Shown here piece by piece: positions 38,129-48,406 of a stretch of 64,000 bases of DNA; the stretch's first letter is position 1; every line of letters starts with the position of its first letter. The stretch spans positions 62,001-126,000 of the forward strand of contig CABMDC010000007.1 of assembly GCA_902384795.1 (NCBI GenBank). The letters are read 5' to 3'. Under the pieces are notes generated by a model. It was not told the origin of the DNA. It worked only from the letters and a program-made list of their open reading frames with translations, and did no database searches. The stretch is from Candidatus Gugararchaeum adminiculabundum. Lineage in GTDB: Archaea; Micrarchaeota; Micrarchaeia; Burarchaeales; Gugararchaeaceae. Both the position numbers and the translations under genes were made by a program.

Positions 38129-39295
38129 CTAGGCCGGCTTGGTGGTTGTCAGCAGCTGCAAATTCTGATTTGGAAGCGGGCTGTCCGCAACATCTGTGCC
38201 GTAGACATTTCCCTGCGCATCTCCCCAGTAATATTTGTAGCCTGCATCAACCTGGTAGTGCGTGCCGGTGTCGGAGTTGTAGACATCCTCTACTCCCAAG
38301 ATATAGTTGTCCCATTCCTGGTTGATCCGGTCCATGGATTTGCTCCGCGTTTCAAAAGTTGACTGGATGGTTGCGGAGATGTCGCTCCCTGCGGATGAAA
38401 TCGCGCCGATTCTCTTCATTATTTCCGCATTCTCGCGCTTTGCCCAGTTGGCATCTACTTTGATTGATTTCTGCATGCTAAGCACAAGGAACTCGGTTTC
38501 ATTGAATGACTGCTCCGGCGAGTAGTATTCTTCGATTGAGGCATACCAGACGCCTGTTCCTGACACCTGGACAAGGAGGGTTTTCACCAGCAAAACTTCC
38601 TTCATTTTCACTCCGCTCTGCACGTAATTAAAGGACATTTCAATTGCCGATTGGTTTGCAATCAGGGGGCTTCCGCTTGAAAGCAAATCCGGCCGGTCGG
38701 CTATTTGGATATTGGTCGCCGCGACCTTGCTCTGGTTGAGCAGTGACTGGGCGAATTCAGATGCCGTGAAATAGTGCATCACAATCATGGGCTTGGCAAC
38801 TCCTGCCGATGCCTTATACTGCGAACCTTCGGTCAGGCCGGCGTAGGTCAGCATGTCGTTTGGCGTCGCGTAGACGTAGCCATAGGGGGATGCCAAAAGG
38901 AAGCCCTGCCCGGCCTGGGATTTTGCTTCGAACAGAGTGGCCGCATCGATGTAAGGGCGGACAATGCCCGAGCCGGAAGAGACCGTCCAGCCGGTGGGAA
39001 CTTCCAGGCTGAATGCGCCCTCGTTCGGGTCCGTGAAAGTGTAGAATGAATGCGGATTGGAGTACTCTGTGTAATTGGCGGTTTGCGTTTGCGTTGGCGG
39101 CTGGTAATCGGAAGGCGGAGTTGCGGGGTTGTCGGAAGGGACGCCGGGGGTTGCAGGCGCGCCAGCGGTGTCGGCGGTGTCGTTCACGCCGGTTTTATTT
39201 GATGATTTTTTTAACAGGTTTTGCGCGGTGCAGCCAGCGAGCAAAATCAGTACGAGAAATAGTGAAAATAAAATTATTGTATAGGAACGCTTCAT
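38129..39295 (-). CDS. Secreted lipoprotein of unknown function
   Basis: MKRSYTIILFSLFLVLILLAGCTAQ lipobox. Confidence 0.65.
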   Translation of the reverse strand: MKRSYTIILFSLFLVLILLAGCTAQNLLKKSSNKTGVNDTADTAGAPATPGVPSDNPATPPSDYQPPTQTQTANYTEYSNPHSFYTFTDPNEGAFSLEVPTGWTVSSGSGIVRPYIDAATLFEAKSQAGQGFLLASPYGYVYATPNDMLTYAGLTEGSQYKASAGVAKPMIVMHYFTASEFAQSLLNQSKVAATNIQIADRPDLLSSGSPLIANQSAIEMSFNYVQSGVKMKEVLLVKTLLVQVSGTGVWYASIEEYYSPEQSFNETEFLVLSMQKSIKVDANWAKRENAEIMKRIGAISSAGSDISATIQSTFETRSKSMDRINQEWDNYILGVEDVYNSDTGTHYQVDAGYKYYWGDAQGNVYGTDVADSPLPNQNLQLLTTTKPA

Positions 39296-39363
39296 GTGAA
39301 CCAACTCCAAGTTAGCTAAAGAGGGGAGGAGGTATAAAAAATGTTGCCCGGTGGGCGATTGAA

Positions 39364-39825
39364 CTAGTAGGGAACTTTGTCTTTCTTGGACAGCCACTTT
39401 TTCATCACTTTCAGGCATTCTTCCCGGTCGACATCGGAGATGGATTTCAGCGAGCTTCCACCGTTCTTCTTGAAATCGTCGTAGAATTTCTTGTCATCAA
39501 AGCCGATGGATGCCGCGTCCGCGCTGGTGCATCCTATATATAGCACGGGTATCCTCGCCCACATTATGGCGCCCAGGCACATGGGGCAGGGCTGGCATGA
39601 GGCGTAAATTTCGCAGTCTGACAAATCGAAAGTTTTGAGCTTTTTTGACGCCTTGCGGATTGCGTTCACTTCGGCGTGAGCGCTCGGGTCTTTTGTTTTC
39701 AGCACAGTGTTGTGCGCTTTTGCGATTATTTTTCCTTTTTTGACAATCACTGCGCCGAACGGGCCGCCGTGGTTGGAATTCATCCCGAGAAGGGCTTCGC
39801 GCGCGGCGAGCTGCATGAAATTCAT
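39364..39825 (-). CDS. Nucleoside/guanine deaminase family protein
   Basis: HAEVNAI and PCPMCLGA zinc motifs. Confidence 0.85.
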   Translation of the reverse strand: MNFMQLAAREALLGMNSNHGGPFGAVIVKKGKIIAKAHNTVLKTKDPSAHAEVNAIRKASKKLKTFDLSDCEIYASCQPCPMCLGAIMWARIPVLYIGCTSADAASIGFDDKKFYDDFKKNGGSSLKSISDVDREECLKVMKKWLSKKDKVPY

Positions 39826-39858
39826 AAGAAGGATTTTGGCTCGCCGGTTTTTATAGCT

Positions 39859-41139
39859 TTACAGGAACCTGTGCCCGAGCAGCATCACGTCGCGGTAGGA
39901 GATCGCGCCCATCAGCTTGTTGTTCTCATCAAGCACTGGTATTGCGCGGAACCCGTATCTTTTGAAAATTTCAGAAGCGTCCTTCAGCGTGTTGCTGGTG
40001 AGCACATGCTCCATGTTCGCGGTCATCACTTCGCTGAGCAGGGCCGATTCGTTCGCCTTGAGCAGCTCCTTGATGTCCAGGACCCCGAGAAGCTTGTCAT
40101 CATCGTCAACTATGTACAGGTACATGACTATGTCCTTGCCCTGCGCCAGCTTCTGGAATTCCCTGCGCGCCTGGAAAATTGTCTTGTTGGAAGGGACGCG
40201 GATGATTTTGTTGGTCGCGAAATTGACCACTTTCTCATCCTGCTTTTCCAGGATGGATTTGATTTTCTTCGCATTCTCGGGCGCGAGCAATTTGAGGATC
40301 ACCTTGGCATCCGCCCAGGGAAGCACTGAAAGAACGTCTGCCGCCTGCCCGGGAGTCATCTCATTGATCAGCTTGGCGACTTTTTCCTTCTTCAGCGAAT
40401 AGACGATTTCCCTCTGCACATTGGGATTGATTTCCTCCAGCGTGTCGGAAGCGATGCCCGCATCAAGCTCGTTCATGAGCAGCACCCGGTGCTCGTTGTC
40501 CATTTCCTCGAGCACGTCCGCCAGATCAACGGGCTCCAGGTTGGATAGTTTGTCCTTCAATACCTTGAGCTTGACATCCCCGCCAAAGCTGCTGATATTC
40601 GTGGGCAGCGGTTGCACATAGGCCCAGGAGATTGTCTTGTCCTTGAATTTGTCCGCAATGCCTGCGAAGAAATTTCCCAGGAAGCGGAGATGCAGGCGGC
40701 GGAGGAGGCCATAGCCCCCGAAATCCACGCCGCTCACGTACAGCTTGCCGCCCTTGAGTATGAGGTTTATGTCATAGACCATTTCCACCTCATGGTCTTC
40801 CATGTCAAGCACTTTCTTGTCCAGGATGTGGTCCTTGAGCAGGACCGCGTTGTCTGCCGGGACTCCTTCGTATTTTTCAATTTTCTCGATGTCCACTGCG
40901 GCTTCGCGGTCTTTCAGGGAAACGACCTTGTCCCAGGGGACGATGAGCGAAGGGTCGCCGAATGAGCGCGTGACATAGAGGTGCGTGACTTCGGGAAGCT
41001 TTCCGCTTTCGACTATTATCAGGTCGGCGAGCTTGCCGATTTTCTTTCCTGAAAGGAAAACTCCGTTGCCGATTATTTCGCTGAGAGCGTAGGTGCCCTT
41101 GAAATTCTTGTTTTCGGATTTTGAATTTTGATCAGTCAT
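39859..41139 (-). CDS. PRC-barrel-like, MgtE N-domain and CBS-pair protein lacking the MgtE TM domain
   Basis: MgtE-N-like LEPVDLADVLEEMDNEHRVLLMNELD; CBS pair at the C-terminus; no TM segment. Confidence 0.7.
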   Translation of the reverse strand: MTDQNSKSENKNFKGTYALSEIIGNGVFLSGKKIGKLADLIIVESGKLPEVTHLYVTRSFGDPSLIVPWDKVVSLKDREAAVDIEKIEKYEGVPADNAVLLKDHILDKKVLDMEDHEVEMVYDINLILKGGKLYVSGVDFGGYGLLRRLHLRFLGNFFAGIADKFKDKTISWAYVQPLPTNISSFGGDVKLKVLKDKLSNLEPVDLADVLEEMDNEHRVLLMNELDAGIASDTLEEINPNVQREIVYSLKKEKVAKLINEMTPGQAADVLSVLPWADAKVILKLLAPENAKKIKSILEKQDEKVVNFATNKIIRVPSNKTIFQARREFQKLAQGKDIVMYLYIVDDDDKLLGVLDIKELLKANESALLSEVMTANMEHVLTSNTLKDASEIFKRYGFRAIPVLDENNKLMGAISYRDVMLLGHRFL

Positions 41140-41191
41140 AATTGACAACTCGCGTTTTCTTTTTCATTAATTTTCTCGTTTTTCTTTTCAT

Positions 41192-41380
41192 TCATTTTAG
41201 CAATGTTACGAACTTATAGCCCAATAATAGCACGAGCAATATTAAATATAGGCGCAGGAACAGGAGCGCGATTTTCACCCCGCGCGTCATCCTTATGCGC
41301 GGAGTCGCGTATTTCCTGTTGATTTCGCGCACCTTGTCGCGCAGGTTTTCGTACATTTCAGTTATGAATTCCAATACCAT
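41192..41380 (-). CDS. Small single-TM protein
   Basis: 62 aa with one hydrophobic helix, between the MgtE-N and Nramp genes. Confidence 0.4.
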   Translation of the reverse strand: MVLEFITEMYENLRDKVREINRKYATPRIRMTRGVKIALLFLRLYLILLVLLLGYKFVTLLK

Positions 41381-41402
41381 GTTTTACACCGTTTTCATCA
41401 TT

Positions 41403-42674
41403 TCACTTGAATAAATCCGGGAATAATGCGCTAATCCCGTAGAGCGTGGACAATATTATAATGGAGCCGATTATCACTGTGCTGATGATATTCTGGAAAA
41501 GCGAATTCTTGTATTTGCCCATGAGTTCCTCGTTGTTGAGCAGCAGGAGCAGGAAAACCAAAGCTGCGGGCAGGAGAGTGACTGCGATTACCTGAACGAA
41601 TAATGTGATGAGAACCAGGGGCGCGTTTGGAATTAGCACCACCAATCCTGCGGTGAGAATTGCGAATGCATAGCTCGCGTAGAACCACGGCGCTTCCTTC
41701 ACCCTGTGGTTGAGCGAGTGCGCCCAGCCAAACACTTCACCGAATGCCCAGGAGGAAGCGAGTGAAATGCAAATCGCCCCTAGGAAGCCGGCGTTGAATA
41801 GCCCGATGGCAAGAAGAGTGCCCAGGTATTTGTCAGTTGCCATGAGCGCGATTGATGCCTGGGCGGCACTGTCGATGTTCATGCCCCTAAGAACTGTGCC
41901 GGTCACTATTACGCAGAAGATGGCTACGAGAACCGTGAAAACCGAGCCGATGAGCGTATCGAATTTGCCCCAGGGGATGTCCTTTTCCCTCATTCCCTTA
42001 TCGACAACTGCGCTCTGCTGGAAGAAAATCATCCAGGGCGCGATGGTGGTTCCGATGTTCGCCATCAGGAAAAAGAAGAGCGCGTTGGTGAAGCCGTCTG
42101 CCGGGAGATGGGGGATTATTCCCTGGTTAAGCACCGCGGAAACAGAGGGGTGGACCATGAACGCGAGCGGGATGTAAATCAGGTTCAGGCTGCAGAAAAG
42201 GAATGCGATTTTTTCCCAGGTCCAGTATTTACCCTGCAAAACCATCAATGTCATGACTGCGCAAACCACTAGGATGGTGATGATCGGCGGAATGCCGAAA
42301 ATTCCCAGGGCAGCGGTCATGCCAATGAATTCCGTGACTAAGGTGAGCCAGTTTACCAGAATTAAATCTAGGAATGAAAACCAGCCCCAGAATGGGCCGA
42401 ATGCGTCGAAAATTGCCTCGGCATGGCCGCGCTTGGTGACAGCGCCGAGCCGCACGGTCATCTCCTGAACGTAATAGGCGACCGGGAGAAGGAGAACGAG
42501 GAACCAGATTAAATCATAGCCGTATTTTGCGCCCGTTGCCGCGTAAGTGGTAATGCCTCCTGCATCATTGTCAGCGAGCATCACTATTAGTCCGGGCCCT
42601 GCGAGAATCAGATATAATTTTAGGGCTTTCGCGAACCGGCGGTACTTGTAGAATAAGTTTGACAGGAAATCCAT
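41403..42674 (-). CDS. Nramp-family divalent metal transporter
   Basis: ADNDAGGITTYAATGAKYG in TM1; about 11 TM helices. Confidence 0.8.
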   Translation of the reverse strand: MDFLSNLFYKYRRFAKALKLYLILAGPGLIVMLADNDAGGITTYAATGAKYGYDLIWFLVLLLPVAYYVQEMTVRLGAVTKRGHAEAIFDAFGPFWGWFSFLDLILVNWLTLVTEFIGMTAALGIFGIPPIITILVVCAVMTLMVLQGKYWTWEKIAFLFCSLNLIYIPLAFMVHPSVSAVLNQGIIPHLPADGFTNALFFFLMANIGTTIAPWMIFFQQSAVVDKGMREKDIPWGKFDTLIGSVFTVLVAIFCVIVTGTVLRGMNIDSAAQASIALMATDKYLGTLLAIGLFNAGFLGAICISLASSWAFGEVFGWAHSLNHRVKEAPWFYASYAFAILTAGLVVLIPNAPLVLITLFVQVIAVTLLPAALVFLLLLLNNEELMGKYKNSLFQNIISTVIIGSIIILSTLYGISALFPDLFK

Positions 42675-42802
42675 GCAGCTTTCCCCCACATTTTGCAGGA
42701 TTATTGGCTTGCAAGGTTTTCAGAGCCAATCCTTATAATTGGTTTGGGGCGATTCTGACCCGCAAAAAGATTTTTTAACTGCAGGTTGCCATATAGAGAG
42801 AC

Positions 42803-45424
42803 GTGCGAGCACTAAAAGGCCAGGCCTCCTTGGAACAATTGTTGATTACGGGACTCGCGCTCTCGCTGGTTGTGGTATTTTTTGTTTTTGCGCTTAATTT
42901 TTCCAGCGACAATGTGCGCTCGTCCCAGGCAAAGGATGCGATTGACAAGCTCGGAAAAGCCGCTGATTATGTGTATGCGCTGGGCCCGAACGCCAAGGAA
43001 ACCGTGCGCGTGAATTTACCTGAGGGAGTTCGATTTGTGAATATTTCAGGCAACAGGATTTGGCTGCGCGTTTCTTTGCAGAGCGGGGATGCGGATTTTT
43101 TTGCAACCACCAGGGGAACTGTGATTGGAAGCCTGCCGGATATCTCCGGCCAGCAGGATGTGAAACTGGCGGTTGACAACAACGGGAATGTGCTGATTGG
43201 GAATACCTTGATTACCTGTTCTCCGAGCTCTGTGACCGTGAGCATTGCACAGGGGGGAAGTGGGAGCAGCTCAGTTACTATTGCCAATGTGGGGGCAGCG
43301 CAGATTACCGGGATTGCTGCAACTCTCTCCGGAAATTTGGGAAGCATGGCGAGCTTAACTCCGCCTGCTGCAACGCTTAATGTGGGCGCGAGCTCGCCGG
43401 TTGGAATTAGTTTTAGCGTGCCCGGAGCGCAGGCGACTGGCACCTATTCTGGAAATGTTCTGGTAAGTGGAAGCGGAAACGCGCAGTGCAGTTCGAGCGT
43501 GACGCTTTTTGTAACAAGGGCGGGCGGAGCCGATGCAACTGGGCCGACTGTGAGCGGAATCGTCACCTACCCTGCGAGCGCGAACACGACCACTGCGATT
43601 ACAGTGAACGCGACCGGAAGCGATGTTGCAACCGGGAATTCCCCCATTGCGAACTGACAGCTGGAACTGGATTATTCAGGAGTCTGGAATGACATGGGCG
43701 CCTATGATGGCGCGTACAATTCACCTGCTGAAATTGCAACCTATTCGCTGGGATTGCTGGGCGCAGGAAGCCACACGATTAATATTAGATGCACGGATTC
43801 TGCCGGCAATACGGGCGCGTCAACAAGCGCAAGCATAACTGTGACTGGGCCGGCTGCGGCTGACACTACCGGGCCGGTGGTGAGCAATGTGGTTGTTTAT
43901 CCTGGCACGATTTACACGACCAGCACGATTATTGTGAACGCGACCGGAAGCGATGCGAGCACAGGAAACAGCAATATTTCAACTTGCCAATTGCAGGTGG
44001 ATGGAGGAAGCTGGAACACTATGACTGCGATTGGGGGAACTGCGTACAATACCAATGTGACCGTGAATGTCAGCTACACGGTTGGAACACTTTCGTGTGG
44101 AATTCACTATCTAAATATCAGATGCACGGATTCGGCAAGCAATACTGGAGCAACATCCAGCACTCCGATTGCGGTGAATGTGATTGTGGGAGATACGCAG
44201 CCGCCTATTGTCACGAGCCTAAGCGTTGGGCCGAGCGTAAAACAGACCACAACAGTGATTACTGTGAACGCAACTGGAAGCGACTTGACAACCGGAAACA
44301 GCAACATAACCTCGTGCGAATTGCAAGTGGATTCAGGAAGCTGGAATATCATGACCGCGGTTGGCAGCGCATACGGAACCAATGTGACCCAGACTGTGAA
44401 TTACAGCGTTGGAACCCTGGGCCCTGGCGGGCACACTGTCAGCGTGAGGTGCACTGACTCGGCTTCGCTTACTGGAACTGCAAACACAACGAGCATAACT
44501 GTAGCCGATGGGACAGGGCCGATTGTCACAAGCCTGGCAATCGGGCCAAGCAGCATTCAGGCCACCACGGTGATTAGGGTGAATGCGACTGGAAGCGATG
44601 CCACAACTGGAGGGAGCAATATTTCGCTGTGCCAATTGCAGGTGGATGGAGGCGCGTGGAATGCCATGGCCGCCTATGGCGGCTCGTACAACACGCAGAT
44701 AACTCAAAATGCGAATTACAGTGTTGGAACATTGAGCACAGGAAGCCACACCATTGGAGTAAGGTGCAATGACAGCTCGAACAATTTCGGGGCAACCAAT
44801 TCCACTAGCATAACTGTGGAGAAAGGCATGGTGATCATAACGCTCACATCGACTCCGAATGCGAACGAGGTGGCGTGGATAAATTATATCAATGCGCACA
44901 CTTCACCCTCGGGCTATGACTGGAGCCTGGACAATGTCAGCGTTGCGCAGGTCACTGGAGGGACGGTGGATATCACCGGGTACAAGATTGTGGTATTGGC
45001 AGATGCCCCGGCATCAAATGTTGCGCTCTACACGCAACTGAATAACTATGCGAACAGCGGAAATTATGTGGTGCTGCTCGGAGCGGCATTGACAAATGGG
45101 CCGCTCCAGCTCGGAATTGCGACCGCAACATGCACTTCAGCGAGCTCGAAAACGCAAACCCCGAGGACTGCGCATTATATTGATACGGGTTACACAATCG
45201 GAACCGCATACACCATGCACAGCGCGAACAGGGCGATTTACTACTGTACCACATTCACTGGCGCAACAAACATATCAACGGAAGCAGGAGGGGCAACGCG
45301 CATATCCATTGGCGACGCCAGCCACAGGCTGATCAATGGTGAGACCGCCACTGCCGCATTCAGCACTGACGGGGATATTTGGATGGCGCGCGTGCTGGAT
45401 TACGCGATTGCCAACTCGAACTGA
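42803..45424 (+). CDS. Class III signal-peptide pilin-like protein with Ig-like repeats, interrupted by in-frame TGA at 43655-43657
   Basis: MRALKGQASLEQLLI signal; listed ORFs 42803-43657 and 43694-45424 are in the same frame; repeats continue across the TGA. Confidence 0.75.
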
Positions 45425-45464
45425 TTAGAATAGCTGGAACTCACAACTGACTTGAGCTGATGGG

Positions 45465-45890
45465 ATGGAAAAAATGAAAGCGCAGGCAGGGATTGAATTT
45501 CTCATTATGGCGGGCATCATGCTCGTGCTTTTCGCGTTCTGCGTAATGATTTACGTGATGGAGAATGATGAGGCTGCGAACTGGAATGATGCGCTGGAAG
45601 CGGACAGCATCTGCTTCCGTGTTTCCTCGGCCATTAATTCGTTCGCATCACTGGGGGCGAGTGACACTAACTCGACCTACTGGTTTAGCCTGCCACCCTA
45701 TGTTAATTACAAAAGTTATTCGGTGAGAGTTGCGGGCAACGCAATGCTGGTGACTGTTGACTATGGAACAGGGGCGGTGGGGTGCAGACTGCAGACCAAG
45801 AATATTGCCAATTCCACTGGCAGCAATGTTTTCATAATGGCCACGAATGCGACCATGAAAAATAATGGAGGGGCATTAGTTGTATCGTAA
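45465..45890 (+). CDS. Pilin-like protein, class III signal peptide
   Basis: MEKMKAQAGIEFLIMAGIMLVLF. Confidence 0.7.
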   Translation: MEKMKAQAGIEFLIMAGIMLVLFAFCVMIYVMENDEAANWNDALEADSICFRVSSAINSFASLGASDTNSTYWFSLPPYVNYKSYSVRVAGNAMLVTVDYGTGAVGCRLQTKNIANSTGSNVFIMATNATMKNNGGALVVS

Positions 45891-45906
45891 AAATGAAGTG
45901 AAAACA

Positions 45907-46431
45907 ATGGCGCGAAAAAGCGCGAGGCACAGGAAAGCCCTTGGCCAGGTCAACTCGTTTGACACGCTTTCAGCGGTGATAATTTTCGCCATCTGCATAG
46001 TGTTCACCACTGTGTTCTGGACCAACATCAGCTATTCAACGCAGGCGATGGTCGATAGGAACAGGATGGAGTATGCGGCGCTTACTGCTTCGGATATTTT
46101 GATGGAGAATACCGGCACCCCCGCAGAATGGGAACTTGACCCAACGAACGCGCAGATGCTCGGGCTTGCGGGCGCTGGATCTCCGGGCGTGCTGGGAACG
46201 GATAAGATTGGGAATTTCACTGCAATGAATTACGCGACTTCGAAAAGTTTCCTTGGGCTGGCGGCTGAGGACTATTACTTTTACATTGAGGATTTGAACG
46301 GGAATAGATTGTATGCCAGTGGGAACAATTCGCTCTCCGGGAAGAACTCGGTCACCGTGACTAGGTTCGGAGTTCTGAGCTCGAGTGGCACAACCACAAA
46401 GGTTAGGATGAGGCTGACGGTTTATGAATAA
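45907..46431 (+). CDS. Pilin-like / minor pseudopilin protein
   Basis: GQVNSFDTLSAVIIFAICIVF N-terminal helix; pilus operon. Confidence 0.6.
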   Translation: MARKSARHRKALGQVNSFDTLSAVIIFAICIVFTTVFWTNISYSTQAMVDRNRMEYAALTASDILMENTGTPAEWELDPTNAQMLGLAGAGSPGVLGTDKIGNFTAMNYATSKSFLGLAAEDYYFYIEDLNGNRLYASGNNSLSGKNSVTVTRFGVLSSSGTTTKVRMRLTVYE

Positions 46432-46855
46432 AACCACTAGAAATGGGCAGGCGTTTTCCGTTGATGCCATACTCGCAGTGATAGTGCTCGCTGTTTTTCT
46501 TTCTGCCATGTATTTCCTTTCAGCAGAGGCGAACCAGGATTCGTATACCCCTGAGGTGCTGAAAAAAGGGGCGGATGACGCGCTCAGGATGCTGGATAAA
46601 TCAGGGGATTTGGGAAGCGTGAACCCGGCGCTGATTAACAGCACCTTGAATGCGAGCTTTTACCAGCAGGCGAGCTGGAAATTTGACGCAAGCTATTACA
46701 ATTATTCTGGCGGGTTTGTGAGTGCCGTGAACATTTCGCTCGGAATAGATGATTCGGGCGCAAAGAAAACCGTTTCAGCCCAGAGGGAATTTGTTGTAAT
46801 GGAAAATGGGGCGGTGAAGTATTACGGAGTTGCGAGATTGAGGGTGTGGAGATAA
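46424..46855 (+). CDS. Pilin-like protein
   Basis: NGQAFSVDAILAVIVLAVFL N-terminal helix. Confidence 0.6.
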   Translation: MNKTTRNGQAFSVDAILAVIVLAVFLSAMYFLSAEANQDSYTPEVLKKGADDALRMLDKSGDLGSVNPALINSTLNASFYQQASWKFDASYYNYSGGFVSAVNISLGIDDSGAKKTVSAQREFVVMENGAVKYYGVARLRVWR

Positions 46856-47739
46856 TGAAAATTAAAAACAAAAAAACCAGGGGGTTTGTAATTTCCATTT
46901 CGGTCATGCTGCTAGCCATTGCCCTGCTCTATTTCGCACTAATCGTTTCCATTTACTCGAATTCCCTGAAGAGCGCGAATGCGGAACTTGCAGGCATTGA
47001 AAGAGTGAATAGCCAATATGACTCCGCTTCTTATGGAATCAAATCAATCCTTTCAGCCGAACTGGTGAATGTGACAATCGCCCAGTCAACCGGCACAACT
47101 GCGAACATTTCATTCAAGCAGAATTTGTCTGAAACCGCAAGGGCGAGGTATTTCACAGAGGTTGGACGGTTCCAGAGTTTCATCCAGGCGCAGGCAATTG
47201 AGGGGAACGTGACAGTTAATTTGGCGAATGGAGTGAGCGCACCAGTGATTTATGTCAGGCCAGCGAACATAACAGTGAGTTATACTGTGGGCAAGGTTGC
47301 CTATTCTCCCCTGAATAATGCCTACAGCGCAGGCAGGGTGACGGGTTATAGCCTGCTGATTAAGCTGAACGACAGGCCGACTCCGGGGTTGAACTGGACA
47401 ACGCTGAACACGCTTTCCGCATCCGACCCGAATGCCGTGTATTTTCATATAGGGGTGCAGGGAACCAACGGAACTGTTAGTGATACTAAATACCTGGATA
47501 AGTACCAGAACAGCACCCTGCTGATGCAGAACTCGGGCGGGCAGTCAGTTATCACGGTCCAGGCCAGGTCTCCGGCATATTTGGATGTGAATTACGCGCT
47601 GAATCTGAACGGAAGCATGGAAACCATTCTCCAACTAAATAACACAGCTACCGTCGAACTGGGCAGCGGAAGCGTTATTAATATCAGCAGGGTAGGAGAA
47701 ATTGAGAAAACAGGAACGGTGATTTTGGTTGAAAGTTAG
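46855..47739 (+). CDS. Pilus-associated membrane-anchored protein
   Basis: N-terminal TM, pilus operon. Confidence 0.55.
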   Translation: MKIKNKKTRGFVISISVMLLAIALLYFALIVSIYSNSLKSANAELAGIERVNSQYDSASYGIKSILSAELVNVTIAQSTGTTANISFKQNLSETARARYFTEVGRFQSFIQAQAIEGNVTVNLANGVSAPVIYVRPANITVSYTVGKVAYSPLNNAYSAGRVTGYSLLIKLNDRPTPGLNWTTLNTLSASDPNAVYFHIGVQGTNGTVSDTKYLDKYQNSTLLMQNSGGQSVITVQARSPAYLDVNYALNLNGSMETILQLNNTATVELGSGSVINISRVGEIEKTGTVILVES

Positions 47740-48406
47740 GGATATTATGCACCAGGAGTTTGTCTCGCTGCAGGCAGGGGACAGGCTGGACCAGATACTT
47801 AAGTCCTTTGGCGAGAACCATGTCACCTCGGCGCCTGTTTTCGATGGAAAGGAATTCGTGGGCATTGTGAGCGATGTGGAGATAGTGAAATTCTTCACCC
47901 CGAAAAAATACTTCTTTTTGTGGAAAAAAGACAAGCCGACCCCGGTGGCCGAAATAATGAAAGTGAGTGCGGCAAAGCTGGTGCGCAAGCCTGAGTTCAC
48001 GCTAAATGCGGATGACCAGTTGTCTGATGTGCTGGACAAGATTTCCAGGAGAAGGGAGTGCCTGCCGGTTTTTGAAAAAGGGACGATGGTAGGACTGGTG
48101 CGGGGCAGGGATATTGTGAATTTCTTCCTCAAGGAGCTCGCCAAGAGCGAGTATAGCGCGAGCGGCAAGCCGGGGATGGAAGAGAAAGACGAGATTGACG
48201 TTAATACCGATATTGAAAAAGTGATGGAGATCATCAACAAGAGAGGGGAGGCTTCGTGCGGAAAAATTTCCAAGGAAACGGGCATACCGGTCAAGTCCGT
48301 GGAAAAGCTGTGCGAAACCTTGGAAAAGCACCGGCTGATTAAGCTGAGATATTCATTCCTGGGCGGAGTTGTCGCCAGGAGGTTAACCCATGAAAAAGGA
48401 CGCTAG
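47729..48406 (+). CDS. CBS-pair protein with C-terminal wHTH
   Basis: VRDIMHQEFVSLQAGDRLDQIL / MKVSAAKLVRKPEFTLNADDQLSDVL; HTH-like C-terminus. Confidence 0.75.
   Translation: MKVRDIMHQEFVSLQAGDRLDQILKSFGENHVTSAPVFDGKEFVGIVSDVEIVKFFTPKKYFFLWKKDKPTPVAEIMKVSAAKLVRKPEFTLNADDQLSDVLDKISRRRECLPVFEKGTMVGLVRGRDIVNFFLKELAKSEYSASGKPGMEEKDEIDVNTDIEKVMEIINKRGEASCGKISKETGIPVKSVEKLCETLEKHRLIKLRYSFLGGVVARRLTHEKGR

Noticed and set aside
44333-44899. 188-aa minus-strand ORF opposite the adhesin repeats
   Set aside because: Repetitive shadow of the Ig-like repeats, no independent motifs.
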